Source: CAWBXL01 sp963837365
Lineage (GTDB): Bacteria > Acidobacteriota > Terriglobia > Terriglobales > Acidobacteriaceae
NCBI GenBank assembly: GCA_963837365.1
Contig: CAWIMW010000003.1
Coordinates: 434,001 to 498,000, forward strand
Length of the DNA stretch: 64,000 nt
Direction of reading: 5' to 3'
Below the pieces are notes generated by a model. That model was not told the DNA's origin. It ran no database searches and saw nothing but the letters and a program-made list of their open reading frames with translations. The first letter of the stretch is position 1. Each line of letters opens with the position of its first letter. Shown here piece by piece: positions 42,578-51,357 of this stretch. The position numbers and the translations under genes were made by a program.

Positions 42578-43312
42578 GTGTTCTGCTCTCGATGCGGCAC
42601 CACTATCGCGGAAGGTGCTTATTTTTGTCCCAAGTGCGGCGCGGACAACAGCGCCGGAGCAATTGCACCAGACGGCACCCAACCCGCGGGTGTTGTCGCA
42701 GGCCCGCAGCAAACCAGCGGTCTGGCCATCGGCAGCCTGATTTGCGGCTTGGTCCCGTTCTTTCTGATTACGCCGATTGCCGCGGTTATCCTCGGGCACA
42801 TCTCTCTTTCTCAGATCAAACACAGCGCGGGACGGTTGAAAGGCAAAGGACTGGCAATCGCCGGGCTGGTTCTGGGATATGCCACGATCGCTCTTCTGCC
42901 CTTTGTTCTTATCATTGCTGCCATTGCGATTCCCAATTTGCTCCGTGCCAGAATGGCGGCGAATGAGGCCTCGGCGATGAGTTCGGTCCGGAATTTGAAC
43001 AGCGCCGAGGTAATGTATTCTTCAAACTATCCCGATAAGGGATTCACGTGCAGCCTGAGCGATTTGAAGGAAGGTGGGATTGACCAACAGCTTGTAAGCG
43101 GCAATAAAAATGGATATGTGTTTGAAGTGGTCGAGTGCAAGGCGGAGACTCCGGGTGGACCCAACACCCAATACCAGGTGATTGCTTATCCCATTACCAA
43201 GGGGACCACCGGGCGGAGAGCTTTCTGCTCGGATCAAAGTGATGAGATTCGATTCGATGAATCGGGCTCGGGAGAAAGCTGCATCGACCATGGAACGTCC
43301 ATCTCAAAGTAG
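42578..43312 (+). CDS. Zinc ribbon - DUF4190 - type IV pilin-like fusion protein
   Basis: 244 residues from a GTG at 42578 with AGGAGG upstream. Residues 3-20 form a zinc ribbon (Cys3, 6, 17, 20). Residues about 48-105 are a DUF4190-like double-helix membrane segment (GLAIGSLICGLVPFFL, then GLAIAGLVLGYATIALLP). From residue 106 the chain reads VLIIAAIAIPNLLRARMAANEA, the classic pilin helix end, followed by a head with Cys pairs (FTCSLSDL). A pilin helix placed after other membrane segments cannot be processed by the prepilin peptidase in the usual way. A longer frame starting at 42302 has no ribosome site. Confidence 0.78.
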   Translation: MFCSRCGTTIAEGAYFCPKCGADNSAGAIAPDGTQPAGVVAGPQQTSGLAIGSLICGLVPFFLITPIAAVILGHISLSQIKHSAGRLKGKGLAIAGLVLGYATIALLPFVLIIAAIAIPNLLRARMAANEASAMSSVRNLNSAEVMYSSNYPDKGFTCSLSDLKEGGIDQQLVSGNKNGYVFEVVECKAETPGGPNTQYQVIAYPITKGTTGRRAFCSDQSDEIRFDESGSGESCIDHGTSISK

Positions 43313-43374
43313 GCGTCTCGTAGACTTTACTGAAGTAACGCGGTATTTGTGAGAGAACTGGTTACAATGCAGCA

Positions 43375-43848
43375 ATGGCTCGGCGGATTTTCTTGCTACG
43401 ATTCTCTTTTCTGGCGCTCACAATTGCGGCTGGTTTAGTTTCCTCTCCGGACGCTAAGGCTCAGATGGCTGAGCCACAATCCGAGAATAAACAACCTACA
43501 TCCGCCGAGACATCTTTACCCACAAAACTGGCTCCTCACAGATTCTGGGACAGGGAGAACGCGTGGCTATTCACCGGGGTGGCTGTTTCGCGCGCCCTCG
43601 ACTACACCTCGACCCGTAACATGCTGGCCCGGGGGCGGGAAGAACTCCTGATTCCGGATGATGTGGTCAACAGCCGGGCGGGTTTCCCTGCATTAGAAGC
43701 GGCAGGTGCGGCAACTTCGGTTGGAATCTCTTACATTTTCCATCACTACGGGCACCATAAGCTCGAGCGCTGGGTTTCCATCGTGCATATTGGAGTAACC
43801 AGCTTTGGCGCGGCACATAACTATGCCTTGAAGTCCCACCATCCCTAG
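43375..43848 (+). CDS. Secreted or membrane-anchored protein of unknown function
   Basis: 157 residues with a signal peptide (about 1-29). The mature part has helical segments (NAWLFTGVAVSRALDYTSTRN, then ALEAAGAATSVGISYIFHHYG) with several His and aromatic residues, resembling small acidobacterial membrane-associated proteins. No motif assigns a function. The gene starts 62 nt after the zinc-ribbon/pilin-like gene on the same strand, so co-transcription is possible. A strong hairpin (43866-43897) follows. Confidence 0.62.
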   Translation: MARRIFLLRFSFLALTIAAGLVSSPDAKAQMAEPQSENKQPTSAETSLPTKLAPHRFWDRENAWLFTGVAVSRALDYTSTRNMLARGREELLIPDDVVNSRAGFPALEAAGAATSVGISYIFHHYGHHKLERWVSIVHIGVTSFGAAHNYALKSHHP

Positions 43849-43865
43849 CAATTAATATTGATTTT

Positions 43866-43897
43866 GTGTGGAGGCGGGGCTTGCCCCGCCTCCACAC
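43866..43897. repeat. Perfect 15-bp inverted repeat between convergent genes
   Basis: GTGTGGAGGCGGGGC (43866-43880) and GCCCCGCCTCCACAC (43883-43897) are perfect complements with a 2-nt centre. It lies in the 52-nt gap between two convergent genes and has no T-tract. It may block transcription from both sides. Confidence 0.8.
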
Positions 43898-43900
43898 GGC

Positions 43901-46846
43901 CTAGTTCGACATCCTGTTCAGTACTCGCTGGTAAACTTGGCGAACTTCGCGGAAAGTTCGAAGTAGTTCTGCTTCCAGTCCATCCGCGAATCGTCGTTTC
44001 AGAATTTCGGCCGACAGATTCTCCGTGACTTGCCGCGCATGTTCGGTCGCCGGCAGCCATTTATTTGCCCGTCCTACCACCAACCGGGCAATGTGATCCA
44101 CCGTCCGCAACAATTCGGCGGCGTGGTCAAGCGTGGCTGCATCGGTGCGGTCCAAAACTCCCGCGCCGGCGCAACGCCACAACCGGTCACGCAACGTGCC
44201 GCTCTTTTCACGGATGGAATGCTTTACCAACAGATATCCCGAGATGAAATCGATGTCATAAACTCCGCCGGGTGAGGTCTTGAAACTGTAATCCTGTTCT
44301 TCTGGTTCAAGCCGCGCCCGCATCTCGCGTACCCTTTCCGGGAAACCCGGGTCCGCAGAGAATCGTTCAAAAAGAGATTTTGTCTTCGCCAGTGCCAGAT
44401 CACCCAACGTTCGTGGTCCCGCGATAAAGCGGAGCTTCGTATACGTCAGCGCTTCCCAGGGATGGGCTTCGTTCTCACAGTATGCGGCCAGGTGCGCTGG
44501 AGTAAATACCAGCTCGCCATCACCTCCCAGAGGGCGCAATCGCGCATCCACGGGGAACACCATCCCATCCTGCGTGTATGCGGCCAAGGCTTGCATGAGG
44601 CGGGCCGCGGCCTTGGTCATCTCTTCGCGCATGTCATCGCGCTCGCACACGAATAACAGATCCGCGTCAGACAGGATGTCGAACTCCCCCGCGCCCAGCC
44701 TTCCTACTCCTAACACGGCCAATCCTTCCGGGCTGCCTGCAATGCCATACGCGGCGGCAATCGCATCTTCGGCAGAAGCAGTGTTTGCAGTGAGAGACCG
44801 GTACACGTTTCTGAATTCTGCAAGGTCACGCGCGCCGGAGGTGAACACGCGATGGCGATAGTGGCGGCGAAGCAATGCCAGCTTTTCGCCGTGAGACAGT
44901 TCGGATGCGCGCAGGTATTCGACGATGGGATCATTCCCGGTGTGAGGGGGGCCTAGTACGCTCTCAAACAAATGCCCCATGCCGAGGCGAGATGGGGTTT
45001 CATCCCATTGGTCGAGCGCAGCGATCTCCTCGGGATGACGGACCAGAATGTCGGTGAGATAGTCGCTGGAATCGAATAGCGTAAGCGCGCGGTTGACCGC
45101 AGCGGGATGCCGTACCACCGCAGAGTAGCGTTCCGACGTAGTAAATGCCGCACTCAAGAAGCGGAACAAATTCTTGCGCGCCTGATGGCTGAGGTCTTGC
45201 CGGACCGCAGTCGCATAGAGCGCAGGCGCATCGGTGGCCAGGCGCTCCAGAATTTGCTGATTGGATTGGTCAGCGATGCTGGGTTCGAGGAGGCTCCGCA
45301 ACCGGAACTCGGCTTCCCCGATTTCCTGATGGCGTTGGGTTTGTTGCTGATAAATGATCCGCTGATAGATTTCTGCGACCGCCGCCATGCGCCGCTGTAC
45401 GGTTGCCACCAGATCACCCAAGCGGTACTCACCGGCCTCGTAACCTTCCATGCAGCGCCGCAAGATACGCAATTCCATGCCGGAGAGGGGAAGGCGGTGA
45501 GTCTGCTGTCCCTGCCGCAATTGCAGGCGGTGCTCCAGATGGCGCAGGAACTCGTAGGCGCTGGTGAGTTCATGAAATTCCTTGCCGCTGATGTGGCGCT
45601 TGTCATGCAGCTTGTGAAGGGAGAATAAGGTCCCGCCAGAACGCAGCCACGGCTCTTCACCTCCGTATACCCGCTGTAGGCACTGCACCAGAAATTCAAT
45701 GTCGCGGATACCACCGGCGTCGATCTTGACGTCGATGCCTCCGCCGGAAAGTTCCACCGGCTTTTTGTAGCGGCGGCTGATGTGCATTTTTTCGCGGGCC
45801 ACCAGCGCAGTCTTGATGGCGGCAAAGTTTATCTGTTCGGTATACACATGCGGCTGGATGTGGCGCATAAATTCACGCGCCAGTGCCACATCTCCGGCCG
45901 CGTGGCGTACTTTGATCAAGGCTTGGCGTTCCCAGTCCTGCGCGAGAGATGAGTAGTAGCGCAGCGCGTGAGACAAGCTGATGGCGAGTTCGCCTTCATT
46001 GCCTTGCGGCCGCAGGCGCAAATCAATACGAAACACCGCGCCCTCGCTGCTGGCCTGCGACAAGATTTCGGTTACCGATTGGGCGAGGCGGATGAAGTAT
46101 TCCCGATTGCTGATGGCTGCATCGGGCGGCTCTTTGCCATCACCAAAAAGGTAGAGCAGGTCGACATCGGAGCTGTAGTTCAGCTCATTGCCGCCGAGCT
46201 TTCCTAAAGAAAGGACTGTGAAAGGCACATCGACCAGGCGATTTGCCGCATCGAGCGTTTTGGGCCATTCGTAGCGGCGGCGCAGGCGGCTTTCCGCCTC
46301 ACGCAATGCGTCTTCAATCAGGACGTCGGCAAGAGCGGAAATTTCCGCCGTCGTTTCCGCGAGAGGCGCAATTTTCAGAACATCCCGCAGCATGATGCGG
46401 ACGTACTCCCGCCGCTTGAATCGTGCGAGCAGGACCGAAACGTCGTTCTCAAACGAACGCGCACGAAAGCGGGCTAAAGCTTCATGAAATTCCTCCCGGG
46501 AGAAACTGCGGTCAAGATTTCTTTCCTTGAGAAAGGAGTGAAGCAAATCCGGGTTCTGAATCAAGGTGTCGCCCAGAAACCGGCTGTGGCCGAACACGAG
46601 AAGCGCATAATGCGCGAGGGAATGATAACCGTCCAGCTGGCGCGCACTCTCCGGCGAACCGCACACCAGCTGGTCAAGCAAGATGAGGGCGGAATCAGGA
46701 TCTGGGGATTCGGAGAACAGGGCTGGTAAGGCCGAAGTCAGATCGGCGGACAGTATGGATGCGATCCGTTCGATATAGGTCCGTGCCGCCCTATGGTCAA
46801 GAAAAGAAACATCATCCCACGTCAGCGGCGCACGGCTGCTGTTCAT
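43901..46846 (-). CDS. glnE: Bifunctional glutamine synthetase adenylyltransferase/deadenylyltransferase
   Basis: About 981 residues, near the usual length of GlnE. Two nucleotidyltransferase modules are visible: LGKLGGNELNYSSDVDLLYLF and GVGRLGAGEFDILSDADLLFV, each with the D-x-D metal pair. Helical GlnE-specific domains follow each (e.g. GGIDVKIDAGGIRDIEFLVQ and SPGGVYDIDFISGYLLV). The enzyme adds AMP to, and removes it from, glutamine synthetase in response to nitrogen status through PII. The ATG at 46846 is taken; a GTG at 46909 is in frame. No glnA or glnB is near. Confidence 0.92.
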   Translation of the reverse strand: MNSSRAPLTWDDVSFLDHRAARTYIERIASILSADLTSALPALFSESPDPDSALILLDQLVCGSPESARQLDGYHSLAHYALLVFGHSRFLGDTLIQNPDLLHSFLKERNLDRSFSREEFHEALARFRARSFENDVSVLLARFKRREYVRIMLRDVLKIAPLAETTAEISALADVLIEDALREAESRLRRRYEWPKTLDAANRLVDVPFTVLSLGKLGGNELNYSSDVDLLYLFGDGKEPPDAAISNREYFIRLAQSVTEILSQASSEGAVFRIDLRLRPQGNEGELAISLSHALRYYSSLAQDWERQALIKVRHAAGDVALAREFMRHIQPHVYTEQINFAAIKTALVAREKMHISRRYKKPVELSGGGIDVKIDAGGIRDIEFLVQCLQRVYGGEEPWLRSGGTLFSLHKLHDKRHISGKEFHELTSAYEFLRHLEHRLQLRQGQQTHRLPLSGMELRILRRCMEGYEAGEYRLGDLVATVQRRMAAVAEIYQRIIYQQQTQRHQEIGEAEFRLRSLLEPSIADQSNQQILERLATDAPALYATAVRQDLSHQARKNLFRFLSAAFTTSERYSAVVRHPAAVNRALTLFDSSDYLTDILVRHPEEIAALDQWDETPSRLGMGHLFESVLGPPHTGNDPIVEYLRASELSHGEKLALLRRHYRHRVFTSGARDLAEFRNVYRSLTANTASAEDAIAAAYGIAGSPEGLAVLGVGRLGAGEFDILSDADLLFVCERDDMREEMTKAAARLMQALAAYTQDGMVFPVDARLRPLGGDGELVFTPAHLAAYCENEAHPWEALTYTKLRFIAGPRTLGDLALAKTKSLFERFSADPGFPERVREMRARLEPEEQDYSFKTSPGGVYDIDFISGYLLVKHSIREKSGTLRDRLWRCAGAGVLDRTDAATLDHAAELLRTVDHIARLVVGRANKWLPATEHARQVTENLSAEILKRRFADGLEAELLRTFREVRQVYQRVLNRMSN

Positions 46847-46959
46847 TCCAGACGGGGGACGGTCCCCGAATCCACTTGGAGGTTTGTTCTCGGACAAGGC
46901 TCTCGCCACTCAAGCAGTGAGCATAGCAGAGGCAGCGACGGGAGGGTGGCCAGCCCTCA

Positions 46960-47523
46960 TCACCACCTGCGAGTGCCAAAATATTTTCTGATTCCCACCG
47001 TGTTGTAGCGCCCCCACGGGCCATTGGGTCCAAGATCGGCAGGCCCAAGATAGGTGTCGCGCGCTCCCAGTCTTTTGAAGAGAAAATGTTGCGTGGCGCG
47101 GAATTCAAAGCCCTTGCCCAGATTCAGTCCAATTCCCCAGGAGCGTTCAATGCCGATGGCATCAAAGGAATAGGTGTAGAGAGTTTGTGGAATGTTCTTG
47201 CCGAACAGCATGCGAGGTTCGCCGAAGACCATGAAGCGGCGGAATATCCCGCGGCCGAAGGGCCGCACTTCCACCAGCCCGGACAGCATGTAGCGGGCAA
47301 ACTCCGAGCAGGGAGCATTCTTTCCCCCGAAGTTGCCGGCATTGGCGCTGCATAGGTTGGGGTCAATCTCATTGTGCGGGCCGGCAAAGTCGAACTGAGC
47401 ATAACCCCAAAAAGTATCGTGCGGGAAAAACATCCGTTCCTGGGCGATGGGCTTGGCAGGTTCCTGAGCACTCGCCAGTACACTTAAAGTCAGACAGATC
47501 ACGATCCAAAGCTGCCGCTTCAT
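46960..47523 (-). CDS. Secreted protein, probable outer-membrane beta-barrel
   Basis: 187 residues from the ATG at 47523 (GGAGG upstream) with a signal peptide (about 1-20). The mature chain has alternating aromatic/hydrophobic strands: FFPHDTFWGYAQFDFAG, YMLSGLVEVRPFG, RRFMVFGEPRMLFG, IERSWGIGLNLGKGFEFRAT and a C-terminal aromatic residue. This fits a small outer-membrane barrel of eight or so strands. No named family. It is divergent from the tricorn-like protease gene. Confidence 0.65.
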   Translation of the reverse strand: MKRQLWIVICLTLSVLASAQEPAKPIAQERMFFPHDTFWGYAQFDFAGPHNEIDPNLCSANAGNFGGKNAPCSEFARYMLSGLVEVRPFGRGIFRRFMVFGEPRMLFGKNIPQTLYTYSFDAIGIERSWGIGLNLGKGFEFRATQHFLFKRLGARDTYLGPADLGPNGPWGRYNTVGIRKYFGTRRW

Positions 47524-47642
47524 GGGGCCTCCACAAGATTTAGCTTTCAAGGAAATCACGCCAGTGGCAGAGTGCTTGCTCCCGGCCAAAGGAAAGTGGC
47601 GCACATTGTACCCGAGAGGGAGACTCCCGGGCTCTTCGGCGT

Positions 47643-47686
47643 TTTGTCATTTCGACGATGAGCGGAGCGAAGAGGAGAAATCTGCT
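47643..47686 (+). repeat. 44-nt dispersed repeat, copy 2
   Basis: It matches the reverse complement of 27588-27631 at 41 of 44 positions. It lies in the leader between the divergent secreted-protein and protease genes. Because it is in noncoding DNA, the long frame running through it is not a true N-terminal extension of the protease. Confidence 0.8.
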
Positions 47687-47824
47687 GTCCTTTTCATCAG
47701 ACCTCCGTCCAAACACAGAGTCCAGATGTCTCTGTTGACGACTGGTCAACAGGATTGCGAACATATCGTTGTTAAGCCGTCGTTTCTAAAAGTCTCTGCC
47801 CAACTTGCCATGGAGAAATCTCAC

Positions 47825-50800
47825 ATGTCCTTTTTAAAGCTGATGGCCGCAGTATGCCTGGCATTAACCACTTGTACGCTTCTAGCCCAAGACCTACCCG
47901 AAGGCCGTCTGATGCGTTTCCCTGATGTCCATAATGACAAAGTCGCTTTTTACTACGGCGGCGACTTATGGCTTGTCTCAAGCACCGGCGGAGTGGCCCG
48001 GCGCATTACGACGCACCCCGGACGTGAGTTATTCCCAAAGTTCTCTCCCGATGGCAAATGGCTGGCGTTCACCGGCCAATACGATGGCAACTTCAACGTT
48101 TATGTAATGCCCGCAGAAGGCGGCCAGCCCAAGCAGCTGACTTTCTATCAAGGAGCCGCGGCCCCGCTCCGCGAGCGTATGGGCATTCACAATGAAGTCG
48201 TAACCTGGTTCCCCGACAGCAAGCGAATTGTTTTCCTCACCACTCGGGACGCTTCCAACGGCTGGACCAAGCGTCCCTACAGCGTGAGTATCGATGGCGG
48301 ATTGCCGCAGCCGTTGCCTGTGACAGAAGGCGGGCTTACATCGTTTTCTCCGGACGGAAGCAAAATCGCCTACAACCAAATCTTCCGCAACTTCCGTACC
48401 TGGAAGCGCTACACCGGAGGCTTGGCCCAAGCTATTTCTATCTACGACTTAAAAAACAATACAGTGGAAGACCTGCCCCACACGGACTGGACCGACACCT
48501 TCCCCATGTGGCACGGCAATACAATCTACTTCACTTCCGACCGCGGTACTGAGCACAAGCTCAATCTTTACAGTTACGACATCGCGAGCAAGCAGGTCGC
48601 GCAGCTTACCCACTTCACCGACTTCGACGTGATGTGGCCCAGCCTGGGCCCGGATGCCATGGTTTTTGAAAATGGCGGCTATCTGTACCGCTTCGACCTT
48701 CAGTCGCAGGAGGCCAAAAAACTCACCATCTATCTCCCCGGTGAGCGTCCTCAGACTATGAAGCACTGGGGAAGCGTCAGCCGAAACATCAGTGATTTCG
48801 AGATTTCTCCGGATGGTAAGCGGGCAGTATTTTCCGCGCGCGGCGATGTGTACACCGTACCGGCCAAGGAAGGCAGTGTTCGTGACCTGACGCGCACGCC
48901 CGGCATTCGGGAGAAACTGGTGGCCTGGTCACCGGACGGCCGTTGGATCGCCTACGTTTCCGACCGCACCGGCGAAGATGAGATATACATTTCCCCTCAG
49001 GATGGGATGGGTGCGGAGCAGCAGATCACCAACGGATACAAAGGTTTCAAATTCCAACCCGTCTGGTCGCCTGACAGCAAAAAGATCGCTTGGGCGGACA
49101 AAGATTTGACTTTGTGGTGGGTGGACATCAACGATAAGAAACCAGTCCAGATTACAAAGAACAAATATTTTGAAATCCAGAACTACTCCTGGTCGCCCGA
49201 CAGCAAGTGGATCGCCTTCGATGAAAATGCCGAAAACAACTACTCCGTAGTGAAACTCTATTCGCTGGCTGACCGCAAAATTACTCCCGTCACCACCAGC
49301 ATGACCAACAGTAATACCGCGGTGTTCGATCCGGAAGGAAGATATCTCTACTTCCTCTCGGACCGCGATTACAACGAAGTGCTGGGCAATGTAGATTTCG
49401 AGTTTGCCAATCCCAAGACGACACGCGTTTATATCGCGACTCTGCGCAAGGACGAGCCCTCGCCATTTCCGGCATTGAGTGATGAAACCCAAATCAAAAA
49501 AGAAAATCCCGACACGTTGACCACAGCCAAAGACAGCAAGCAGCCTGACAAAAAATCCAAGGAGTCGAAGGAATCCAAAACCGCGGCCGCGCAAGGCGAT
49601 AAAGACAAGGAAAAGGAAAAACCCAAAGAATTCAGCATTGATCTGGACGGCATCCAGGACCGCGTGGTCGCGCTCCCCATGCCCGCGGCCATCATCTCGG
49701 CGTTCAACGCCAGTAAGGGATATATCTACTACTCCAGCACTCCGATCCAGGGCTTGTCAGGGCCCATTCCCGGCGAAACAACCGCGCTCCACGCCTATGA
49801 CCTGAAGGAGCGCAAAGATAAGGTCTTGATCGAAGATGTCCAGCGCTTTGCTTTATCTTTCGATGGCACGAAGTTGCTCTACGCGGCGCCAGATCAGAGC
49901 TTCGGCATCATTGACGCCAAACCTGACGCCCAGAAGAAAATCGGCGACGGGAAGCTCAACCTCAGCGGCATGCGGGCCGAAGTTGATCCTCCACAGGAAT
50001 GGAAGCAGATGTTCAACGAAGTCTGGCGTCAGGAGCGCGATTACTTCCATGAAGCATCCATGAACGGAGTGGATTGGCAGAAGGAGCATGACAAATACGC
50101 GCAACTTTTGCCATACGCCGCCGACCGCTACAGCCTGACCTACATCATGGGAGACCTGATCGGTGAACTGTCCAACTCCCACACCTACGTGGGAGGCGGC
50201 GACTATCCCGACGTGCCCGCAGTGAAAGTCGGACTGCTGGGGGCGGACTTCGAAGCCGATTCCAGCGGCATGTACCGGTTCAAGAGAATCTATTCCGGTG
50301 AGAATTGGGATGCCGATACGCGCTCACCCCTGACCGAGCCCGGAGTAAACGTCAAAGAAGGTGATTATCTCTTAGCCATAAACGGACGGTCGCTGCGTAC
50401 TGCTCAGAACCCGTACGAACTCCTTACCAACACGGCCAACGAGACCGTGAATCTAACCGTGAACTCCAAGCCCTCCGAGGAGGGCGCACGTAGTGTGCAG
50501 GTAAAGCCCATTGCCGACGAATTCAGCTTGCATGAGTTGAACATGATCGAAAGCAACCGCAAGAAGGTTGACGCTGCCACGAACGGACGTGTTGGTTATA
50601 TCTATCTCCCGGACATGGGAGGCGATGGCCTCAACGAATTTGTCAAACAATACTTCCCGCAAATCCGTAAAGAGGGGCTGATCATTGATGTCCGCTATAA
50701 CGGCGGAGGATTTGTAGACCAGCTAATTTTCGCCCGTCTGCGCCGCATGTTGGCCGGCATGGGATCGAACCGAAACTGGGAAAGTAACACCGTTCCTCCC

Positions 50801-51205
50801 AATGTGTTCTATGGAGCTATGGCATGCGTAACCAATCACTACGCAGCCTCAGACGGCGATCTCTTCAGCTATTACTTTAAGTATTACAAACTCGGCCCTC
50901 TAATCGGAGAACGCACCTGGGGAGGCGTGCGCGGCATTCGGGGAAACATCCCCTTGATGGATGGCGGCTACATCACGCGGCCAGAGGCTTCGCGCTACGA
51001 CCTGAACGGTCAGTGGATCATCGAGAACCATGGGGTGCAGCCGGACATCGTCGTGGAGAACCGCCCTGACCTGGTGGTCAAAGGCCAAGATCCACAACTG
51101 GAGAAGGCTATCGAAGTCGTGATGAAAGAGATCCAGGCAAACCCCAAGAAGCTGCCGCCAAGGCCGCCGGATTTGCCCGCCTATCCGTCAGGCCCAGGTT
51201 ACTGA
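47825..51205 (+). CDS. Tricorn-like S41 family protease
   Basis: 1126 residues from the ATG at 47825 (GGAGAAA upstream) with a signal peptide (about 1-21). Two TolB/WD40-type propellers (about 25-300 and 310-600; blades such as PKFSPDGKWLAFTG and VAWSPDGRWIAYVSDRTGED) precede a Lys/Glu-rich linker, a PDZ-like part (VKEGDYLLAINGRSLRT) and the S41 catalytic domain. VTNHYAASDGDLFSYYF carries the nucleophile Ser, and GERTWGGVRGI follows as in tricorn. Archaeal tricorn trims peptides from the proteasome; this exported version probably degrades peptides in the periplasm. A frame starting at 47522 is rejected. Confidence 0.9.
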   Translation: MSFLKLMAAVCLALTTCTLLAQDLPEGRLMRFPDVHNDKVAFYYGGDLWLVSSTGGVARRITTHPGRELFPKFSPDGKWLAFTGQYDGNFNVYVMPAEGGQPKQLTFYQGAAAPLRERMGIHNEVVTWFPDSKRIVFLTTRDASNGWTKRPYSVSIDGGLPQPLPVTEGGLTSFSPDGSKIAYNQIFRNFRTWKRYTGGLAQAISIYDLKNNTVEDLPHTDWTDTFPMWHGNTIYFTSDRGTEHKLNLYSYDIASKQVAQLTHFTDFDVMWPSLGPDAMVFENGGYLYRFDLQSQEAKKLTIYLPGERPQTMKHWGSVSRNISDFEISPDGKRAVFSARGDVYTVPAKEGSVRDLTRTPGIREKLVAWSPDGRWIAYVSDRTGEDEIYISPQDGMGAEQQITNGYKGFKFQPVWSPDSKKIAWADKDLTLWWVDINDKKPVQITKNKYFEIQNYSWSPDSKWIAFDENAENNYSVVKLYSLADRKITPVTTSMTNSNTAVFDPEGRYLYFLSDRDYNEVLGNVDFEFANPKTTRVYIATLRKDEPSPFPALSDETQIKKENPDTLTTAKDSKQPDKKSKESKESKTAAAQGDKDKEKEKPKEFSIDLDGIQDRVVALPMPAAIISAFNASKGYIYYSSTPIQGLSGPIPGETTALHAYDLKERKDKVLIEDVQRFALSFDGTKLLYAAPDQSFGIIDAKPDAQKKIGDGKLNLSGMRAEVDPPQEWKQMFNEVWRQERDYFHEASMNGVDWQKEHDKYAQLLPYAADRYSLTYIMGDLIGELSNSHTYVGGGDYPDVPAVKVGLLGADFEADSSGMYRFKRIYSGENWDADTRSPLTEPGVNVKEGDYLLAINGRSLRTAQNPYELLTNTANETVNLTVNSKPSEEGARSVQVKPIADEFSLHELNMIESNRKKVDAATNGRVGYIYLPDMGGDGLNEFVKQYFPQIRKEGLIIDVRYNGGGFVDQLIFARLRRMLAGMGSNRNWESNTVPPNVFYGAMACVTNHYAASDGDLFSYYFKYYKLGPLIGERTWGGVRGIRGNIPLMDGGYITRPEASRYDLNGQWIIENHGVQPDIVVENRPDLVVKGQDPQLEKAIEVVMKEIQANPKKLPPRPPDLPAYPSGPGY

Positions 51206-51210
51206 TGGAG

Positions 51211-51232
51211 GCACGGGCGCCTGCGCCCGTGC
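51211..51232. repeat. Intergenic hairpin, 10-bp stem
   Basis: GCACGGGCGC (51211-51220) pairs with GCGCCCGTGC (51223-51232). It lies 5 nt after the protease stop codon and lacks a T-tract. Confidence 0.75.
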
Positions 51233-51277
51233 AGCGGTTTACAGCGAATCGAAGCATTGGGGACATTCCAGATCGCG

Positions 51278-51297
51278 GACGGGCGGGAACGCCCGTC
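51278..51297. repeat. Intergenic hairpin, 8-bp stem
   Basis: GACGGGCG (51278-51285) pairs with CGCCCGTC (51290-51297) around GGAA. It is a second hairpin 46 nt after the previous one, with a similar G-rich stem. Confidence 0.7.
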
Positions 51298-51320
51298 TCT
51301 CCATTCGCCAATAGTAACGG

Positions 51321-51348
51321 TGGAAAAATCGCCTTGATTCCGTATAAT
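51321..51348 (+). promoter_or_regulatory. Promoter for a nearly leaderless glycosyltransferase mRNA
   Basis: TATAAT (51343-51348) is a perfect -10. TGGAAA (51321-51326) is a weak -35 at 16-nt spacing. The -10 ends 9 nt before the GTG start of the glycosyltransferase, so transcription would begin about at the start codon. Confidence 0.55.
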
Positions 51349-51357
51349 AGGCCTATC

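Noticed and set aside
47522..47824. N-terminal extension of the tricorn-like protease
   Set aside because: The stretch contains the 44-nt dispersed repeat and ends before a good ribosome site and signal peptide at 47825.
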